64,000 nucleotides of DNA from Sphingomonas palustris (GCA_026225215.1 JAMFSI010000167.1:1-64000); one strand, 5' to 3'. Shown: positions 1-9,434, counted from the first letter of the stretch. A program made the numbers and translations. Notes: generated by a model not told the origin, from the letters alone.

Positions 1-921
1 AGCGGCCTTCTTCGCGACAACCTTCTTCGCGACTGCCTTCTTGGCTACGACCTTCTTTGCGACTGCCTTCTTTGCGGGGACTGCTGCTTTCTTGGTTGCC
101 AAGGTAATACCTCTCGTGGTGGTTTTTTTACTGCTCGCAGTGCTCTTGTTGCCGGCTACCTTTTTAGGGGCAGCCTTCCCGCCGCGTAGAGCACTGGAGT
201 ACTTCGCGGCAGATGTCGAAATCGTTTTGACGACCGTCTTCTTCGCTGCCGCCTTCTTCGCGGGCACGGCCTTCTTGGAGGGTGCTGCCTTCTTCGCTAC
301 AGCCTTCTTGGCCGGGGCCGCCTTCTTCGCAACCTTCTTGGCGACGACCTTCTTCGCCGGTGCGGCCTTCTTGGCGACGGTCTTCTTCGCTACGGTCTTC
401 TTGGCAACCACCTTCTTCGCGACAACCTTCTTCGCTGCGACGGGTGCTGCCTTCTTTGCGGGTACGGCCTTCTTCACAGTCACTGCTTTCTTCGCGGCTA
501 CGGGTGGGGGTGTTGGAGTTGGAGTCGGTGTGGGAGGCGGCGTTGCTGCCTTCTTCGCAGGCGCTTTCTTGGCGACTGCCTTCTTGGCAGCCTTCTTCGC
601 TACGGTCTTCTTCGCGGCGATGCTGGTGAGGACCGCGCCGACATCGGGCGTGCTCTCATTCGCAACCGGAAGAACCGACTCTGCCTCTGCGGGGGTGTAG
701 GGCTCGGCCGGGGTGCTGGGGCTTGCGAGCAGGACAGCGTCCTCTGCATGCGAGGTCGCAGGCTCGTGATCGTCGTCGTCCGAGGTCAGGGTGACCTCTT
801 CCTCTTCGTCGTCTTCGTCATCCTCGAAGGAGTGGCTGGTGGGAAGGCCCTGCGCCTCTTCGTCATCGGCAGATGCGCTGAGCTTGTAGGTCTTGTCGAG
901 GTCTTCGTCGTGGAACGTCAT
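1..921 (-). CDS. Histone H1-like Lys/Ala/Pro-rich protein (C-terminus beyond window)
   Basis: The minus-strand frame opens with ATG at 921-919 and stays open to base 1, giving 307 residues with no stop. The first about 60 residues are very acidic, with runs of Asp and Glu. A Pro/Thr linker (PTPTPTP) interrupts the following long region of repeated AKKA, AKKV and PAKKA units. This organisation is that of bacterial histone H1-like or Hc1/AlgP-type DNA-binding tails, which compact DNA through lysine charge. The acidic head is an oddity that may shield the basic tail. The gene lies 177 bases downstream of the transglycosylase gene on the same strand. Function is inferred from composition only; a ribosome- or RNA-associated role is possible. 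Confidence 0.7.
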   Translation of the reverse strand, partial: MTFHDEDLDKTYKLSASADDEEAQGLPTSHSFEDDEDDEEEEVTLTSDDDDHEPATSHAEDAVLLASPSTPAEPYTPAEAESVLPVANESTPDVGAVLTSIAAKKTVAKKAAKKAVAKKAPAKKAATPPPTPTPTPTPPPVAAKKAVTVKKAVPAKKAAPVAAKKVVAKKVVAKKTVAKKTVAKKAAPAKKVVAKKVAKKAAPAKKAVAKKAAPSKKAVPAKKAAAKKTVVKTISTSAAKYSSALRGGKAAPKKVAGNKSTASSKKTTTRGITLATKKAAVPAKKAVAKKVVAKKAVAKKVVAKKAA

Positions 922-1098
922 CGTGTTGTATCCCTCTGCGGTGATCCTGTTTGCCGCGTGCTGTTTGATGTGATGCGCACTTCGCTTACCGGGCCGCAAT
1001 CACATCGTACACATACATCTGCGGGACGGATTCTAGCAACAGGATGCAACGGTGCGCCAGCGATGGCAAGTGTTCTTTTTAAGAATGAAGTCGAAGGC

Positions 1099-2928
1099 CT
1101 AATGTTTCTTCTTCTTCTTCGCAGCCGTAGAGCCCGCAGACCCTTGTGTAGAGCGGCTTTGCGCGCTCTTGCCTCTTGAGGAACCAGAAGAGGAACCATG
1201 TGAAGAATGACCGCGCGTACTGCGTGTGCGAGCACGCATGCGCGTCGCAGGTCCAAGCTTCACAGGCTCCGCGACATACAACGAACGGCCCGGCTTCATG
1301 GTGCTTGCGGTGAGATTGTTCCAGCGCCTGAGCTCTTCGACCGATACGTTGAAGCGATCGGCCACGGTTACAAGTGTGTCTCCGCGGGCCACCGTGTAGC
1401 GCTGCGGACGCGACACTGCGGAGATCGACTGCACCGGCACGACAAGCTCATCGCCTGGGCTCATGGGGTCGTTGGACGTGATGCCGTTGGTGCTTGCAAT
1501 GTCCGCGGCCTTCGCATGCAGCGCGGTCGCAATCTCTTCGACGCTCTCGCCCGGCTTCACCACGTGGAAGCGCCAACTCACGCGACGGTCTTCGGGGATG
1601 TCCTTCAAGCGCTCTTCGTACAAACTCTTCGTGCCGGCGGGGATGTGCAGGTCGAAGCTCGCATCGCGCGGCGTGGCCATGCGCAGCATGCTTGGGTTCA
1701 GCGCCACCATCTCCTGCAACGACGCGCCCGTGACATCGGCCACCAGACGCAGGTCGATGCTGTAGCTGGTGTTGATGGTGTCGTAGATGACCGGCGGGCT
1801 GGGCGTCAGCTTGTCGAGGCCATACTTCTCCGGGTTCTTCGCCATGATGACCGCGGCAAGAATCTGCGGCACGTAGGCGCGCGTCTCCGCAGGCATCATG
1901 CCACGACGATACAGCTCCCAGAAGTCCGCATAGCCGGTGCGTTGTACGACACGCTGGATGTTGCCCGGACCCCAGTTGTACGCGGCCATCGCCAGGTACC
2001 AGTCGCCGAACTGGTTGTAGAGCGCCTTGATGTAACGCGCATAGGCACGCGAGCTCTTCTCCGGATCGAAGCGATCGTCGAAGTAGCCGTTGCGCTGCAG
2101 CCCGTAGTTGACGCCGGTCGCGGGCATGAACTGCCACATGCCGCCGGCGCCCGAGCGCGCGTTCAACGCCTGCGGCTGAAAGCCCGACTCCGCCACGGCG
2201 AGATAGATGAGGTCCTGCGGCACGCCCTCTTCGGTCAGCACCTTCTGGATGAGCCCGCGGTACTTGCCCACGCGCTGCAACGACGCGCCCATGTGATTGC
2301 GGAAGCTGTTCGAGCTGGAGAAGACGCCGATGTATCCCGCGACCTGATCGTTGATGACGAGCGGCAGGTCGGACGAGAGGTTCAACTCGGCCTTCAGCTT
2401 CGCGGTCAGCTCCGGGTTCGCGGGGAAGGTGATGTCGTCGGCCGCTTCGAGCGGTGCGGCTTCAAGCTTGGGCGAGAGTCCATTGCCCTGCTTCAGCGCC
2501 GCGATCTCAAGCGAGTTGATGGCATCGACCAGCCGCTCGAACGAGTCAGAAAGCTGCGGATCGTTCTTCAGATCCAGACCGCTGGTCAGCATCATGTCCA
2601 CCGCAAAGTCGAAGTCCAGCCGCGCTGCGTCCAGCCGGTTGGCGCGATAGTTCTCGACGCCGCTGCGATAGCTCTGGTCCACGTGGTTGATGAGCGCCTG
2701 CGCCTTCTGCTGCTGCACGTTGACCTGCGCCGCCGCCTGCGCTGCGGCTGCGACGGCCTGCGCCTGTGCGCTCGTAGGCGACAGCGTTGGAGCGGTGGCG
2801 TTTGCAGGCAACGCGATGGCGGCGGTCTGGTCGGCCAGTGGGTCTCCCGGGCAACCCGCCAGCAGCAGCAGGGGCGCGCAGAGCAACGTCAGGGCGAGGC
2901 GGCGGGTATAGGGGTTTGTGTGTGCCAT
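1099..2928 (-). CDS. Membrane-bound lytic murein transglycosylase with LysM domains (MltD type)
   Basis: The 609-residue protein should cleave the MurNAc-GlcNAc bond of peptidoglycan with anhydro-sugar formation. The chosen ATG at 2928 begins a lipoprotein signal with a hydrophobic core and the lipobox LLAGC, so the mature protein is probably membrane-anchored. An Ala/Gln-rich region follows, then an SLT domain with the family motifs AVAESGFQP (catalytic Glu in ES), GGMWQFMP and MAAYNWGPGN. Two LysM-like repeats follow (RFHVVKPGESVEEIA and RYTVARGDTLVTVA). The tail is Ser/Arg-rich and ends in a run of lysines. The frame stays open upstream to 3051 but that part lies in repeat DNA. The sequence style looks acidobacterial. 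Confident for family; MltD is the closest architectural match. Confidence 0.88.
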   Translation of the reverse strand: MAHTNPYTRRLALTLLCAPLLLLAGCPGDPLADQTAAIALPANATAPTLSPTSAQAQAVAAAAQAAAQVNVQQQKAQALINHVDQSYRSGVENYRANRLDAARLDFDFAVDMMLTSGLDLKNDPQLSDSFERLVDAINSLEIAALKQGNGLSPKLEAAPLEAADDITFPANPELTAKLKAELNLSSDLPLVINDQVAGYIGVFSSSNSFRNHMGASLQRVGKYRGLIQKVLTEEGVPQDLIYLAVAESGFQPQALNARSGAGGMWQFMPATGVNYGLQRNGYFDDRFDPEKSSRAYARYIKALYNQFGDWYLAMAAYNWGPGNIQRVVQRTGYADFWELYRRGMMPAETRAYVPQILAAVIMAKNPEKYGLDKLTPSPPVIYDTINTSYSIDLRLVADVTGASLQEMVALNPSMLRMATPRDASFDLHIPAGTKSLYEERLKDIPEDRRVSWRFHVVKPGESVEEIATALHAKAADIASTNGITSNDPMSPGDELVVPVQSISAVSRPQRYTVARGDTLVTVADRFNVSVEELRRWNNLTASTMKPGRSLYVAEPVKLGPATRMRARTRSTRGHSSHGSSSGSSRGKSAQSRSTQGSAGSTAAKKKKKH

Positions 2929-2955
2929 CGAGACTCGTCTGATTGTAAGACGAAA

Positions 2956-3105
2956 AGAATAGGGACGAGGGACCGCAGAAGCAGGGAATAGGGACGAAGG
3001 AATAGGGAATGGGGTTGTGCAAAGATTGAGTGCTCTTCCCCAGGCACCCACTTCACTGAACCGAAACGGACTATTCCCTATTCCCTACTTCCCTATTCCC
3101 TGCCC
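2956..3105. repeat. GGGAATA-type short repeats in inverted orientation between divergent genes
   Basis: Units close to GGGAATAGGGA recur at 2956-3013, and their complements (CTATTCCCTATTCCCTA and similar) recur at 3071-3105. The two blocks face each other across about 60 bases, between the transglycosylase gene on the minus strand and lepA on the plus strand. They could fold into a long imperfect hairpin. I have the impression that such TATTCCC repeats are common between genes in Acidobacteriaceae, but that is memory rather than a check. Confidence 0.6.
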
Positions 3106-3131
3106 TCTGCGGTGTTAGCCTAGAGATTGCA

Positions 3132-4934
3132 ATGGACCCTAAACACATACGCAACTTCGCGATCATCGCGCACATCGATCACGGCAAGAGCACGCTGTCC
3201 GACCGCCTGCTGGAGCTCACCGGCTCCCTCACCCAGCGCGAGATGCAGGCGCAGGTGCTTGATGCCATGGACCTCGAACGCGAGCGCGGCATCACCATCA
3301 AGGCCCACACCGTACGCATGGTCTACCAGGCCAACGACGGCGAGACCTATCAGCTCAACCTCATCGACACCCCCGGCCACGTGGACTTCAGCTACGAGGT
3401 CTCGCGCTCGCTTGCCTCCTGCGAAGGCGCGCTGCTGGTCGTCGACGCGACCCAGGGCGTCGAGGCGCAGACCCTCGCCAACGCCTATCTCGCCATCTCG
3501 AACGGGCTTGAGATCATCCCCATCATCAACAAGATCGACCTGCCGTCCGCCGACATCGAGCGCACGAAGGAGATGATCGAGAAGACCGTCGGGCTGCCCG
3601 CGGACGACGCTGTTGCCGTGAGCGCCAAGACCGGCCTCAACGTCGCGTCTATTTTGGAGGCGGTGGTCACGCTGCTGCCGCCGCCCAAGGGCGATGTCGA
3701 CGCGCCGTTGCAGGCGCTCATCTTCGACTCATGGTTCGACGCATACCGCGGCGTCATCGTGCTGGCCCGCATCATCAACGGCAAGCTCCGCAAGGGCATG
3801 AAGATCAAGATCATGTCCAACGGCCGCCAGTTCGAGGTCGACTCGCTCGGCGTGATGACGCCGAAGCCAGTGCCGCTCGACGAGCTCTCCGCGGGCGAGG
3901 TCGGCTTCTTCGTCGCGACCATCAAGAACGTTGCCGACACCAAGGTCGGCGACACCATCACCGAGGTCGACCGCCCCTGCGCCGAGGCGCTGCCGGGATT
4001 CGAAGACATCAAGAGCATGGTCTTCGCCGGCCTCTACACGGTCGACTCACACGAGCACGCGATGCTGCGCGACGCGCTCGAAAAACTTCGCCTCAACGAT
4101 GCTTCTTTCTCGTTTGAACCGGAAAGCTCCGCCGCCCTCGGCTTCGGCTTCCGTTGCGGCTTCCTCGGCCTGCTGCATCTCGAAATTATTCAGGAACGAC
4201 TGGAGCGCGAGTACGACCTCGACCTCATCACGACCGCGCCCGGCGTGCGCTACAAGATCACGCTGACCAACGGCGAGGTGCTGGAGGTCGACAACCCCTC
4301 GCGCTGGCCCGAAACGACCGAGATCGAGACGATCGAAGAGCCCGTCATCATTGCCAAGATCCTGACGAATGAAGAGTACGTCGGCGGCATCCTGAAGCTG
4401 GTCGAGGAGAAGCGCGGACGCCAGCAGAACATGGAGTATGTCTCGGACACCCGCGTGCTCATCACCTATGAGCTGCCGCTGAACGAGATCGTGCTCGACT
4501 TCTACGACCGCCTGAAGACCGTCTCGCGCGGCTACGCGTCGCTCGACTATCAGCTCGCCGGCTCGTGGATCTCCCCGATGGTGAAGATGGACATCCTCAT
4601 CGGCGGCGATCCGGTGGACGCGCTCTCGATCATCATCCACAAGGACTTCGCCGTCACGCGCGGTCGCCTGCTGGTCTCGAAGATGCGTGAGTTGATCCCG
4701 CGCCAGATGTTCGAGGTCGCCATCCAGGCCGCCGTCGGCTCGAAGATCATCGCACGCGAGACCGTCACCGCCATCCGCAAGAACGTCATCGCGAAGTGCT
4801 ACGGCGGCGACATCAGCCGCAAGAAGAAGCTGCTCGACAAGCAGAAGGAAGGCAAGAAGCGGATGCGCGAGTATGGGAATGTGTCGATCCCGCAGGAGGC
4901 ATTTATTGCCGCGTTGCGGATGGGAGAAGAGTAG
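3132..4934 (+). CDS. lepA: Elongation factor 4 (ribosomal back-translocase LepA)
   Basis: This 600-residue GTPase binds the ribosome and acts on stalled or mis-translocated complexes. The G-domain motifs are clear: AHIDHGKST (P-loop), RGITI (switch I), DTPGHVDF (G3) and NKIDLP (G4). The EF-G-like domains follow, with [14 protein letters not shown] and the LepA-specific C-terminus ending in [14 protein letters not shown] and [11 protein letters not shown]. Length is normal for the family. The N-terminus [20 protein letters not shown] and several internal stretches look acidobacterial to me and unlike sphingomonad LepA. It is transcribed away from the transglycosylase gene. Confidence 0.97.
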   Translation: MDPKHIRNFAIIAHIDHGKSTLSDRLLELTGSLTQREMQAQVLDAMDLERERGITIKAHTVRMVYQANDGETYQLNLIDTPGHVDFSYEVSRSLASCEGALLVVDATQGVEAQTLANAYLAISNGLEIIPIINKIDLPSADIERTKEMIEKTVGLPADDAVAVSAKTGLNVASILEAVVTLLPPPKGDVDAPLQALIFDSWFDAYRGVIVLARIINGKLRKGMKIKIMSNGRQFEVDSLGVMTPKPVPLDELSAGEVGFFVATIKNVADTKVGDTITEVDRPCAEALPGFEDIKSMVFAGLYTVDSHEHAMLRDALEKLRLNDASFSFEPESSAALGFGFRCGFLGLLHLEIIQERLEREYDLDLITTAPGVRYKITLTNGEVLEVDNPSRWPETTEIETIEEPVIIAKILTNEEYVGGILKLVEEKRGRQQNMEYVSDTRVLITYELPLNEIVLDFYDRLKTVSRGYASLDYQLAGSWISPMVKMDILIGGDPVDALSIIIHKDFAVTRGRLLVSKMRELIPRQMFEVAIQAAVGSKIIARETVTAIRKNVIAKCYGGDISRKKKLLDKQKEGKKRMREYGNVSIPQEAFIAALRMGEE

Positions 4935-4984
4935 CGTTTTAAGTCAAGGCGAGGAGACGTGAGCGACAGGCTCTCGACTCTCAT
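4935..4984. other. Probable lineage junction (assembly chimera or recent transfer)
   Basis: Genes left of this spacer resemble Acidobacteria and all genes to the right resemble Sphingomonadales. The spacer has no insertion sequence, integrase, tRNA or direct repeat that would explain a transfer. It is only 50 bases between the lepA stop and the acyltransferase stop. I read it as a contig mis-join, with the exact base unresolved. Confidence 0.5.
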
Positions 4985-6103
4985 TCAAACCGTTGGCTGG
5001 AAGCTCGCGTGGTTCTGAAGCGAGCCGCTGCTGGCGGGCTCATGCCTTGCGTAGAACTGCCGGATTACCCGGCGGGCTGGCGTCTCAAGCCAACGGCTGG
5101 ATGCCTCGCTCAGTAGGAGGATGGCGCCGCCGCTTAGGGCCAGTACCCCTGCCTGTGACCAGCCAGACAGCCGTTCCACCGGCAGGCATGCATCTACCCC
5201 GCGGATCACACCCATGTTGATGAGATAGATCCCGTAACTACGTTCGCCGAGCCAAATCATCGCACGGCTCTCCAGCCCTTGCCAACGCAATGCCAACAAC
5301 AGGGTTGCTGGCCAGACCATTAGCCCGAGCGGTAGCAGGGGGCTATAATGCCCCGTCTGTATCACAAAGCCGGTCACGATTGCCGCGGCCAGCAGCCCGA
5401 TGGGCACACGGGCCAGTCGCGCGCGCTGCCGCCACAGGATTTGTCCTAGAAAAAAACCGATCAAACCCCGCGGCAGCGCATCCTCGACCCAAGGCCCCCC
5501 TGGCGTGCCAAGCAGCATTAGCAACCATGCTGGTACCAGTACGAGCAGCACGCTACCTCGCGCCAGCACCTTGTCACCGAGCGCCGCTCCGCTCGCAAAC
5601 AAAACGTAGCACACGACCTCCATCGTCAGTGACCAACTGGCGTTATCGAATGTGTGCGCCATAGGTGCGACAAAGCCCTGCATCATCACCAGATGCGCGG
5701 CAAAGGCGTATAGCGTGTTGGCCGGGTCTCTCCCCGCAAAAATCGCAAAGCCTATGAGCGTTACCAGATGCAGCGGATAGAGCCTTGCGATCCGCGCCAC
5801 CCAGAAGCTTTTTTGCCCGCTTATCCCGCGCAGCGGTCTACCGCCCGAACCAAGATATACATGTGCAAAAACATAACCCGACAGCAAGAAGAACAGATCA
5901 ACAAGCGTCCAACCCCAATGCCAGATCCAATTGGTCAACCAGCCGATCACGACAGGTGGGTTGTGCCATGGCGCTATGTGGTAAAATAGGTGGTGAACAG
6001 CGACACCGGCCGCCGCCAGCCCGCGCAAGGCATCGAGCCGGACCAGTCTGGCGGATGGGGCACTGACCCGATCTGGTTTTTGCTGACCGATATCAGCCGC
6101 CAT
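4985..6103 (-). CDS. Acyltransferase family 3 membrane protein (OafA/YrhL-like)
   Basis: The 372-residue integral membrane protein belongs to the family that O-acylates cell-surface sugars. The N-terminal signature RLDALRGLAAAGVAVHH has the conserved Arg and the His pair region. About ten hydrophobic segments follow, with LFFLLSGYVFAHVY and NASWSLTMEVVCYV as further family landmarks. The ATG at 6103 is chosen over an open frame reaching 6181 because AAGGAG lies five bases upstream. It may act with the neighbouring glycosyltransferase on an envelope polysaccharide; that link is inferred from position only. Confidence 0.88.
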   Translation of the reverse strand: MAADIGQQKPDRVSAPSARLVRLDALRGLAAAGVAVHHLFYHIAPWHNPPVVIGWLTNWIWHWGWTLVDLFFLLSGYVFAHVYLGSGGRPLRGISGQKSFWVARIARLYPLHLVTLIGFAIFAGRDPANTLYAFAAHLVMMQGFVAPMAHTFDNASWSLTMEVVCYVLFASGAALGDKVLARGSVLLVLVPAWLLMLLGTPGGPWVEDALPRGLIGFFLGQILWRQRARLARVPIGLLAAAIVTGFVIQTGHYSPLLPLGLMVWPATLLLALRWQGLESRAMIWLGERSYGIYLINMGVIRGVDACLPVERLSGWSQAGVLALSGGAILLLSEASSRWLETPARRVIRQFYARHEPASSGSLQNHASFQPTV

Positions 6104-6249
6104 GGTTTCTCCTTTGCAGCGAGAGTTCTGGGGCCGAATGCTTGCAATATGATTAGCGCTCGATCGTTGGCTGATTTTCAAGGGTGTAGCGAAAGACTCG
6201 TATCGTCCATCAGAATACGATTTAGGTTACGGTTGAAATGAAAGGAAGC

Positions 6250-7707
6250 TCAGGCGTTCTTAGCGATCCCGGTGATCGCCGTGCGCTGCTGGCGAACCCA
6301 GTTTTCCCGCCCGGACAGGAATGCAATCCAGCCCCACACCGCGCCGGCGTGGCGCAACAGCTGGAAGCAGAACGGCTCAGCGATGGAGACAAGCAATGCC
6401 GGGCCCAGCCGCAGACCGTCGTGCTGTCCAGTCCAGCGTTTGTAAATGCCGATCGACCAGAGGTGGAAGGTCAGGTCGATCAGGATCTTGGCGACCATAA
6501 TGGCGAGAATGATCAGGATCGGATAAAGCCGTCCGGTCGCGAGCAGCCAAAGCAGGATAGCAAAGGCGGTAAGGCCATAGATCGGCTGCAGCGTATCGAG
6601 CGCTTTCACCGGCAACATGCGGGTGCCGAGCCGCCCGAAATGGGCATTGCCGACCATGTCGCGATTCCAGTGCTGGGTCTGGAGGAAGCCGCCGAACCAG
6701 CGCCGCCGCTGACGCAGGAACGCCATGACGCTGGCCGGGGCATCGGTGCTGGCCAGTGCGGCGCCCACCACCCGCACTCGCCAGTCCTGCCCGGTATTGG
6801 CGGCGTGGCGATGCAGGCGGTGAATCACCTCGTAGTCCTCGACCATGCAATCGGGATCGAATCCGCCGACCTCGATCAGGGCCCGCCGCCGAAAACCGGC
6901 AAAGGCGCCCGAAATCAGCAGCAAGCCATTCTGCCCCATCCAGGCATAGCGCGACAGGAAGTTGCGGACATATTCATAGCTCTGGAACCATTGGAACAGC
7001 CGCTCCTTGAGGCTTTTGCCGCAAATCGGGGCGAGCACCCCGGTTGCCGCCACCAGTTCGGGTTCCGCCGTGAAGGCACTGCGCATGGCCGCCAGCGCGC
7101 CGGGGGCCAGCAGCGTATCGGCGTCGACCGTCAGCACGATCTCACTGTCGAGATGGAGGATCGCCGCATTGAGCGCCCGCGCCTTGCCGCCACGCGGCAA
7201 TCGCAACCAGCGCAGGCTGGGCAGGCCCGGAGCGGGTGGGCTGATCTCGCCAAGGGCGGGGGTGTCGAGGCCGTAGAGGCGCTTCAACGTGGCGGCGCTG
7301 TCATCGCTGGAGCCGTCGTCGGCCAGCAGAATCAAATCGGGCGGATCGCTCTGCTGGGCCAGCGTATCGATCGTAACGCCAAGGACCGGCGCTTCATTAT
7401 GCGCGGCAACGATGACTGCAAGGGTCGGGGGTTGCCTGGATTCGGAAGCAGGCGCGGTAGGTCGAGAGGGGGCAGGATGCCGCAGCGGCCAGATTGCCCA
7501 TGCGGTAAAAACCAGCAGCGCCGTATCATAGAGGATATAGACGATCCCCACGGCCCATCCCGCCACGCTGGTGCGATAAAAAGTCTGTGCCGTCAGCGCC
7601 AGGAACAGCAGGGGGGCGATCAGCCCGATCAGCCGACTGGCCAGCGGCACCCGCCGGGGTGAAAGCCGGGGTGATTGTACTTCGAAAGCGTGAAGCATCA
7701 TGTGCAT
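6250..7707 (-). CDS. Family 2 glycosyltransferase, processive type (membrane)
   Basis: The 485-residue protein has an N-terminal membrane segment, a GT-A domain and C-terminal membrane helices, the layout of cellulose, PNAG and hyaluronan synthase-like enzymes. Catalytic motifs are visible in order: LLADDGSSDDS, VLTVDADTLL (DxD), MVEDYEV (catalytic base ED) and QRRRW (the QxxRW acceptor motif). The frame is open back to 7851, but that part lies in the palindromic repeat. Starts at 7707, 7701 or 7698 (MHMMLHAF) are all possible, and none has a good ribosome site. The polymer made is unknown. Confidence 0.85.
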   Translation of the reverse strand: MHMMLHAFEVQSPRLSPRRVPLASRLIGLIAPLLFLALTAQTFYRTSVAGWAVGIVYILYDTALLVFTAWAIWPLRHPAPSRPTAPASESRQPPTLAVIVAAHNEAPVLGVTIDTLAQQSDPPDLILLADDGSSDDSAATLKRLYGLDTPALGEISPPAPGLPSLRWLRLPRGGKARALNAAILHLDSEIVLTVDADTLLAPGALAAMRSAFTAEPELVAATGVLAPICGKSLKERLFQWFQSYEYVRNFLSRYAWMGQNGLLLISGAFAGFRRRALIEVGGFDPDCMVEDYEVIHRLHRHAANTGQDWRVRVVGAALASTDAPASVMAFLRQRRRWFGGFLQTQHWNRDMVGNAHFGRLGTRMLPVKALDTLQPIYGLTAFAILLWLLATGRLYPILIILAIMVAKILIDLTFHLWSIGIYKRWTGQHDGLRLGPALLVSIAEPFCFQLLRHAGAVWGWIAFLSGRENWVRQQRTAITGIAKNA

Positions 7708-7764
7708 TGTAGGGCCATGGTCGATCTGAAATGAACGTCGGATTATTGCGAGTGCGTTGGTGCC

Positions 7765-7930
7765 TGATCCGAAACTTCGTTTCGGATAGTCGGTACCGGC
7801 CCGCTCCCCCGGCCCAACCACCCACAGGGTACCTGTAACGGGTGGTACCAACCCGGGGGAGCGGGCCGGTACCGACTTCGAAATTTGCTCTTTCGCGAAT
7901 TTCGATTATCCGAAACGAAGTTTCGGGTCA
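7765..7930. repeat. Large nested palindromic repeat, copy A
   Basis: Outer arms TGATCCGAAACTTCGTTTCG (from 7765) and its near-complement (ending 7930) enclose inner arms GGTACCGGCCCGCTCCCCCG (from 7793) and their exact complement ending about 7873. A smaller hairpin around CTCTTTCGCG lies to the right. Copy B sits at 19267-19410. The element fills the gap between the EthD gene end and the glycosyltransferase start on the minus strand, so it could act as a terminator or mRNA-stabilising hairpin. I believe it is a sphingomonad-type intergenic repeat. Confidence 0.85.
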
Positions 7931-7935
7931 GACCC

Positions 7936-8349
7936 TCAGTCACCATAGCGAAGCTCTACATGCGTGGCTTCGCCGTTCGGCCCCATCGGGGAATCATAGT
8001 CGACGACCGAGCAGACCGGGTTGGCATGGCTGGCGAACAATCGCTTCTCGTCGGCCATCGTCATCGGCAGGCGCTCGGGATCGCTGATGATCCGCTGCGA
8101 AATTTCGAAATCCTCACGGCTGTTCCACCAGATTTCCATGATGCAGTCGTATCCGGAATCGTGAAACTCACCCGTGACGGGATTGCGCTCCGGTGTCAGA
8201 TAGCGGCGCACATAGCGCACCGCGTTAGGCAGGGCGGGCTTGGCTCCCATCTTCTTGGCGAGTTGCGAGTGCTGGTTTTCGTAATAGTCGAGAAACTCGT
8301 CCATCGACATGTCCGGCCGCTTCCGGAAGAAGCAGAGTTGTTTGAACAT
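7936..8349 (-). CDS. EthD domain protein
   Basis: The 137-residue protein has the small ferredoxin-like fold family pattern MFKQLCFFRKRPDMSMDEF then HSQLAKK, YVRRYL and a C-terminal FASH segment. EthD-type proteins accompany degradation of ethers, aromatics and polyketides, often as dimers of unclear chemistry. The start at 8349 is supported by AAGGA eight bases upstream. It is divergent from the LysR gene at 8443, so that regulator probably controls it. Confidence 0.82.
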   Translation of the reverse strand: MFKQLCFFRKRPDMSMDEFLDYYENQHSQLAKKMGAKPALPNAVRYVRRYLTPERNPVTGEFHDSGYDCIMEIWWNSREDFEISQRIISDPERLPMTMADEKRLFASHANPVCSVVDYDSPMGPNGEATHVELRYGD

Positions 8350-8442
8350 CGCGGTATCCTTCCCAATTTTAGCCGGCTGATCTTGCTGCACGGCTATTAT
8401 AAGGTCTAATGCTGAATTCGTGGATCTCTATGCGGATTGGTT

Positions 8443-9330
8443 ATGGAGCTTTCGGTCGCCAAACTTCAACATCTGCTTGCGGTTTCAGCTTGCGGCAGCT
8501 TCTCACGGGCAGCGGCGGCATTGCACCTCAGCCAGCCTGCCTTGAGTCGGAGCATCGCGGCTATCGAGGAGCACTACGGCTTTGCGATCTTCAATCGTCT
8601 GGGGCACGGGGTCGAGGCCACGGCAGCGGGGCTACAACTGCTGGAGCAGGCTGAGCCCATTCTACAGAGCCTGCGGGTCTTCGAAGCCAATATGCACCTC
8701 CTCGCCAAAGGCAGTCGCGGCAGGCTGGCGGTGGGCATCGCGCCCTTATTGGCCAGCCAGCTGGTTTCCCATTTCGCCGCCCGGTTTTTTGGCGCGACCG
8801 ACGAAGCGCAATTGCGGGTCATGGTTCGACCGGGTTTGGAATTGCTCCAGGCGCTGAGAGACGACGAGATCGAGCTGATGTTTTTTCCTGAAAGCCATCT
8901 GCCTGAAAGCCATATGGCAGAAACCGATGAAATCGAGGCAGAACCAGTCGGCCATATCCGTCCGGTTTGTGTGGTGCGTCAGGGGCATCCCATTCTTGAT
9001 CGCGGCCACCTTTCCTTCGACGATCTGGCTGGTTTTCCCTGGGCCAGTTCACTGGAATCCTTGATCGGTTCGAAAATGCCGAGCCGATCCAGAATGATCT
9101 GCGACAACTATCATATCCTTCGCGACACGCTGCTGACGACCAATCTCATCTGCATATGTTCGGAGGCTTTCGTTTCTGCGGAGCTGCGTGATCGCGCTCT
9201 TGTCGAAATCATCGTGCAAGGTTTGCCGCTACCGCCCACAACTATCTATGTCGCCAAACTCAGGGGCAGGATATTCTCACCGCTGGCCATGCAGGCTCTC
9301 GACACCATACGTGAGTATCTTGCCCCGTAG
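8443..9330 (+). CDS. LysR-family transcriptional regulator
   Basis: The 295-residue protein has the LysR winged helix at its N-terminus (LQHLLAVSACGSFSRAAAAL, then LSQPALSRSIAAIE) and a periplasmic-binding-like effector domain in the rest. ATG at 8443 is preferred over TTG at 8437. The 93-base intergenic region shared with the divergent EthD gene is the natural place for its binding site. I could not pick out a convincing T-N11-A operator. The effector is unknown. Confidence 0.92.
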   Translation: MELSVAKLQHLLAVSACGSFSRAAAALHLSQPALSRSIAAIEEHYGFAIFNRLGHGVEATAAGLQLLEQAEPILQSLRVFEANMHLLAKGSRGRLAVGIAPLLASQLVSHFAARFFGATDEAQLRVMVRPGLELLQALRDDEIELMFFPESHLPESHMAETDEIEAEPVGHIRPVCVVRQGHPILDRGHLSFDDLAGFPWASSLESLIGSKMPSRSRMICDNYHILRDTLLTTNLICICSEAFVSAELRDRALVEIIVQGLPLPPTTIYVAKLRGRIFSPLAMQALDTIREYLAP

Positions 9331-9434
9331 CTTGCACGAATTGGTCGAAATGATTTCGCATCTATTGTTGCTGACAGACCGACAGAATGCCTTGGCCAAC
9401 TAGCGCTGGCGCGAGAATCGAATAGAAAGCGCCG

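Noticed and set aside
41-700. Plus-strand Phe/Ala-rich open frame of 219 codons
   Set aside because: It is the antisense of the AKKA repeat gene; the repeated FFA pattern simply mirrors lysine codons.
1207-2991. 594-codon plus-strand frame over the transglycosylase gene
   Set aside because: It is antisense to a clearly conserved gene and has no domain or membrane pattern.
7765-7930. Palindromic repeat considered as a CRISPR or phage attachment site
   Set aside because: There is no spacer array and no cas or integrase gene; a second copy lies at a gene end, as expected of a dispersed repeat.
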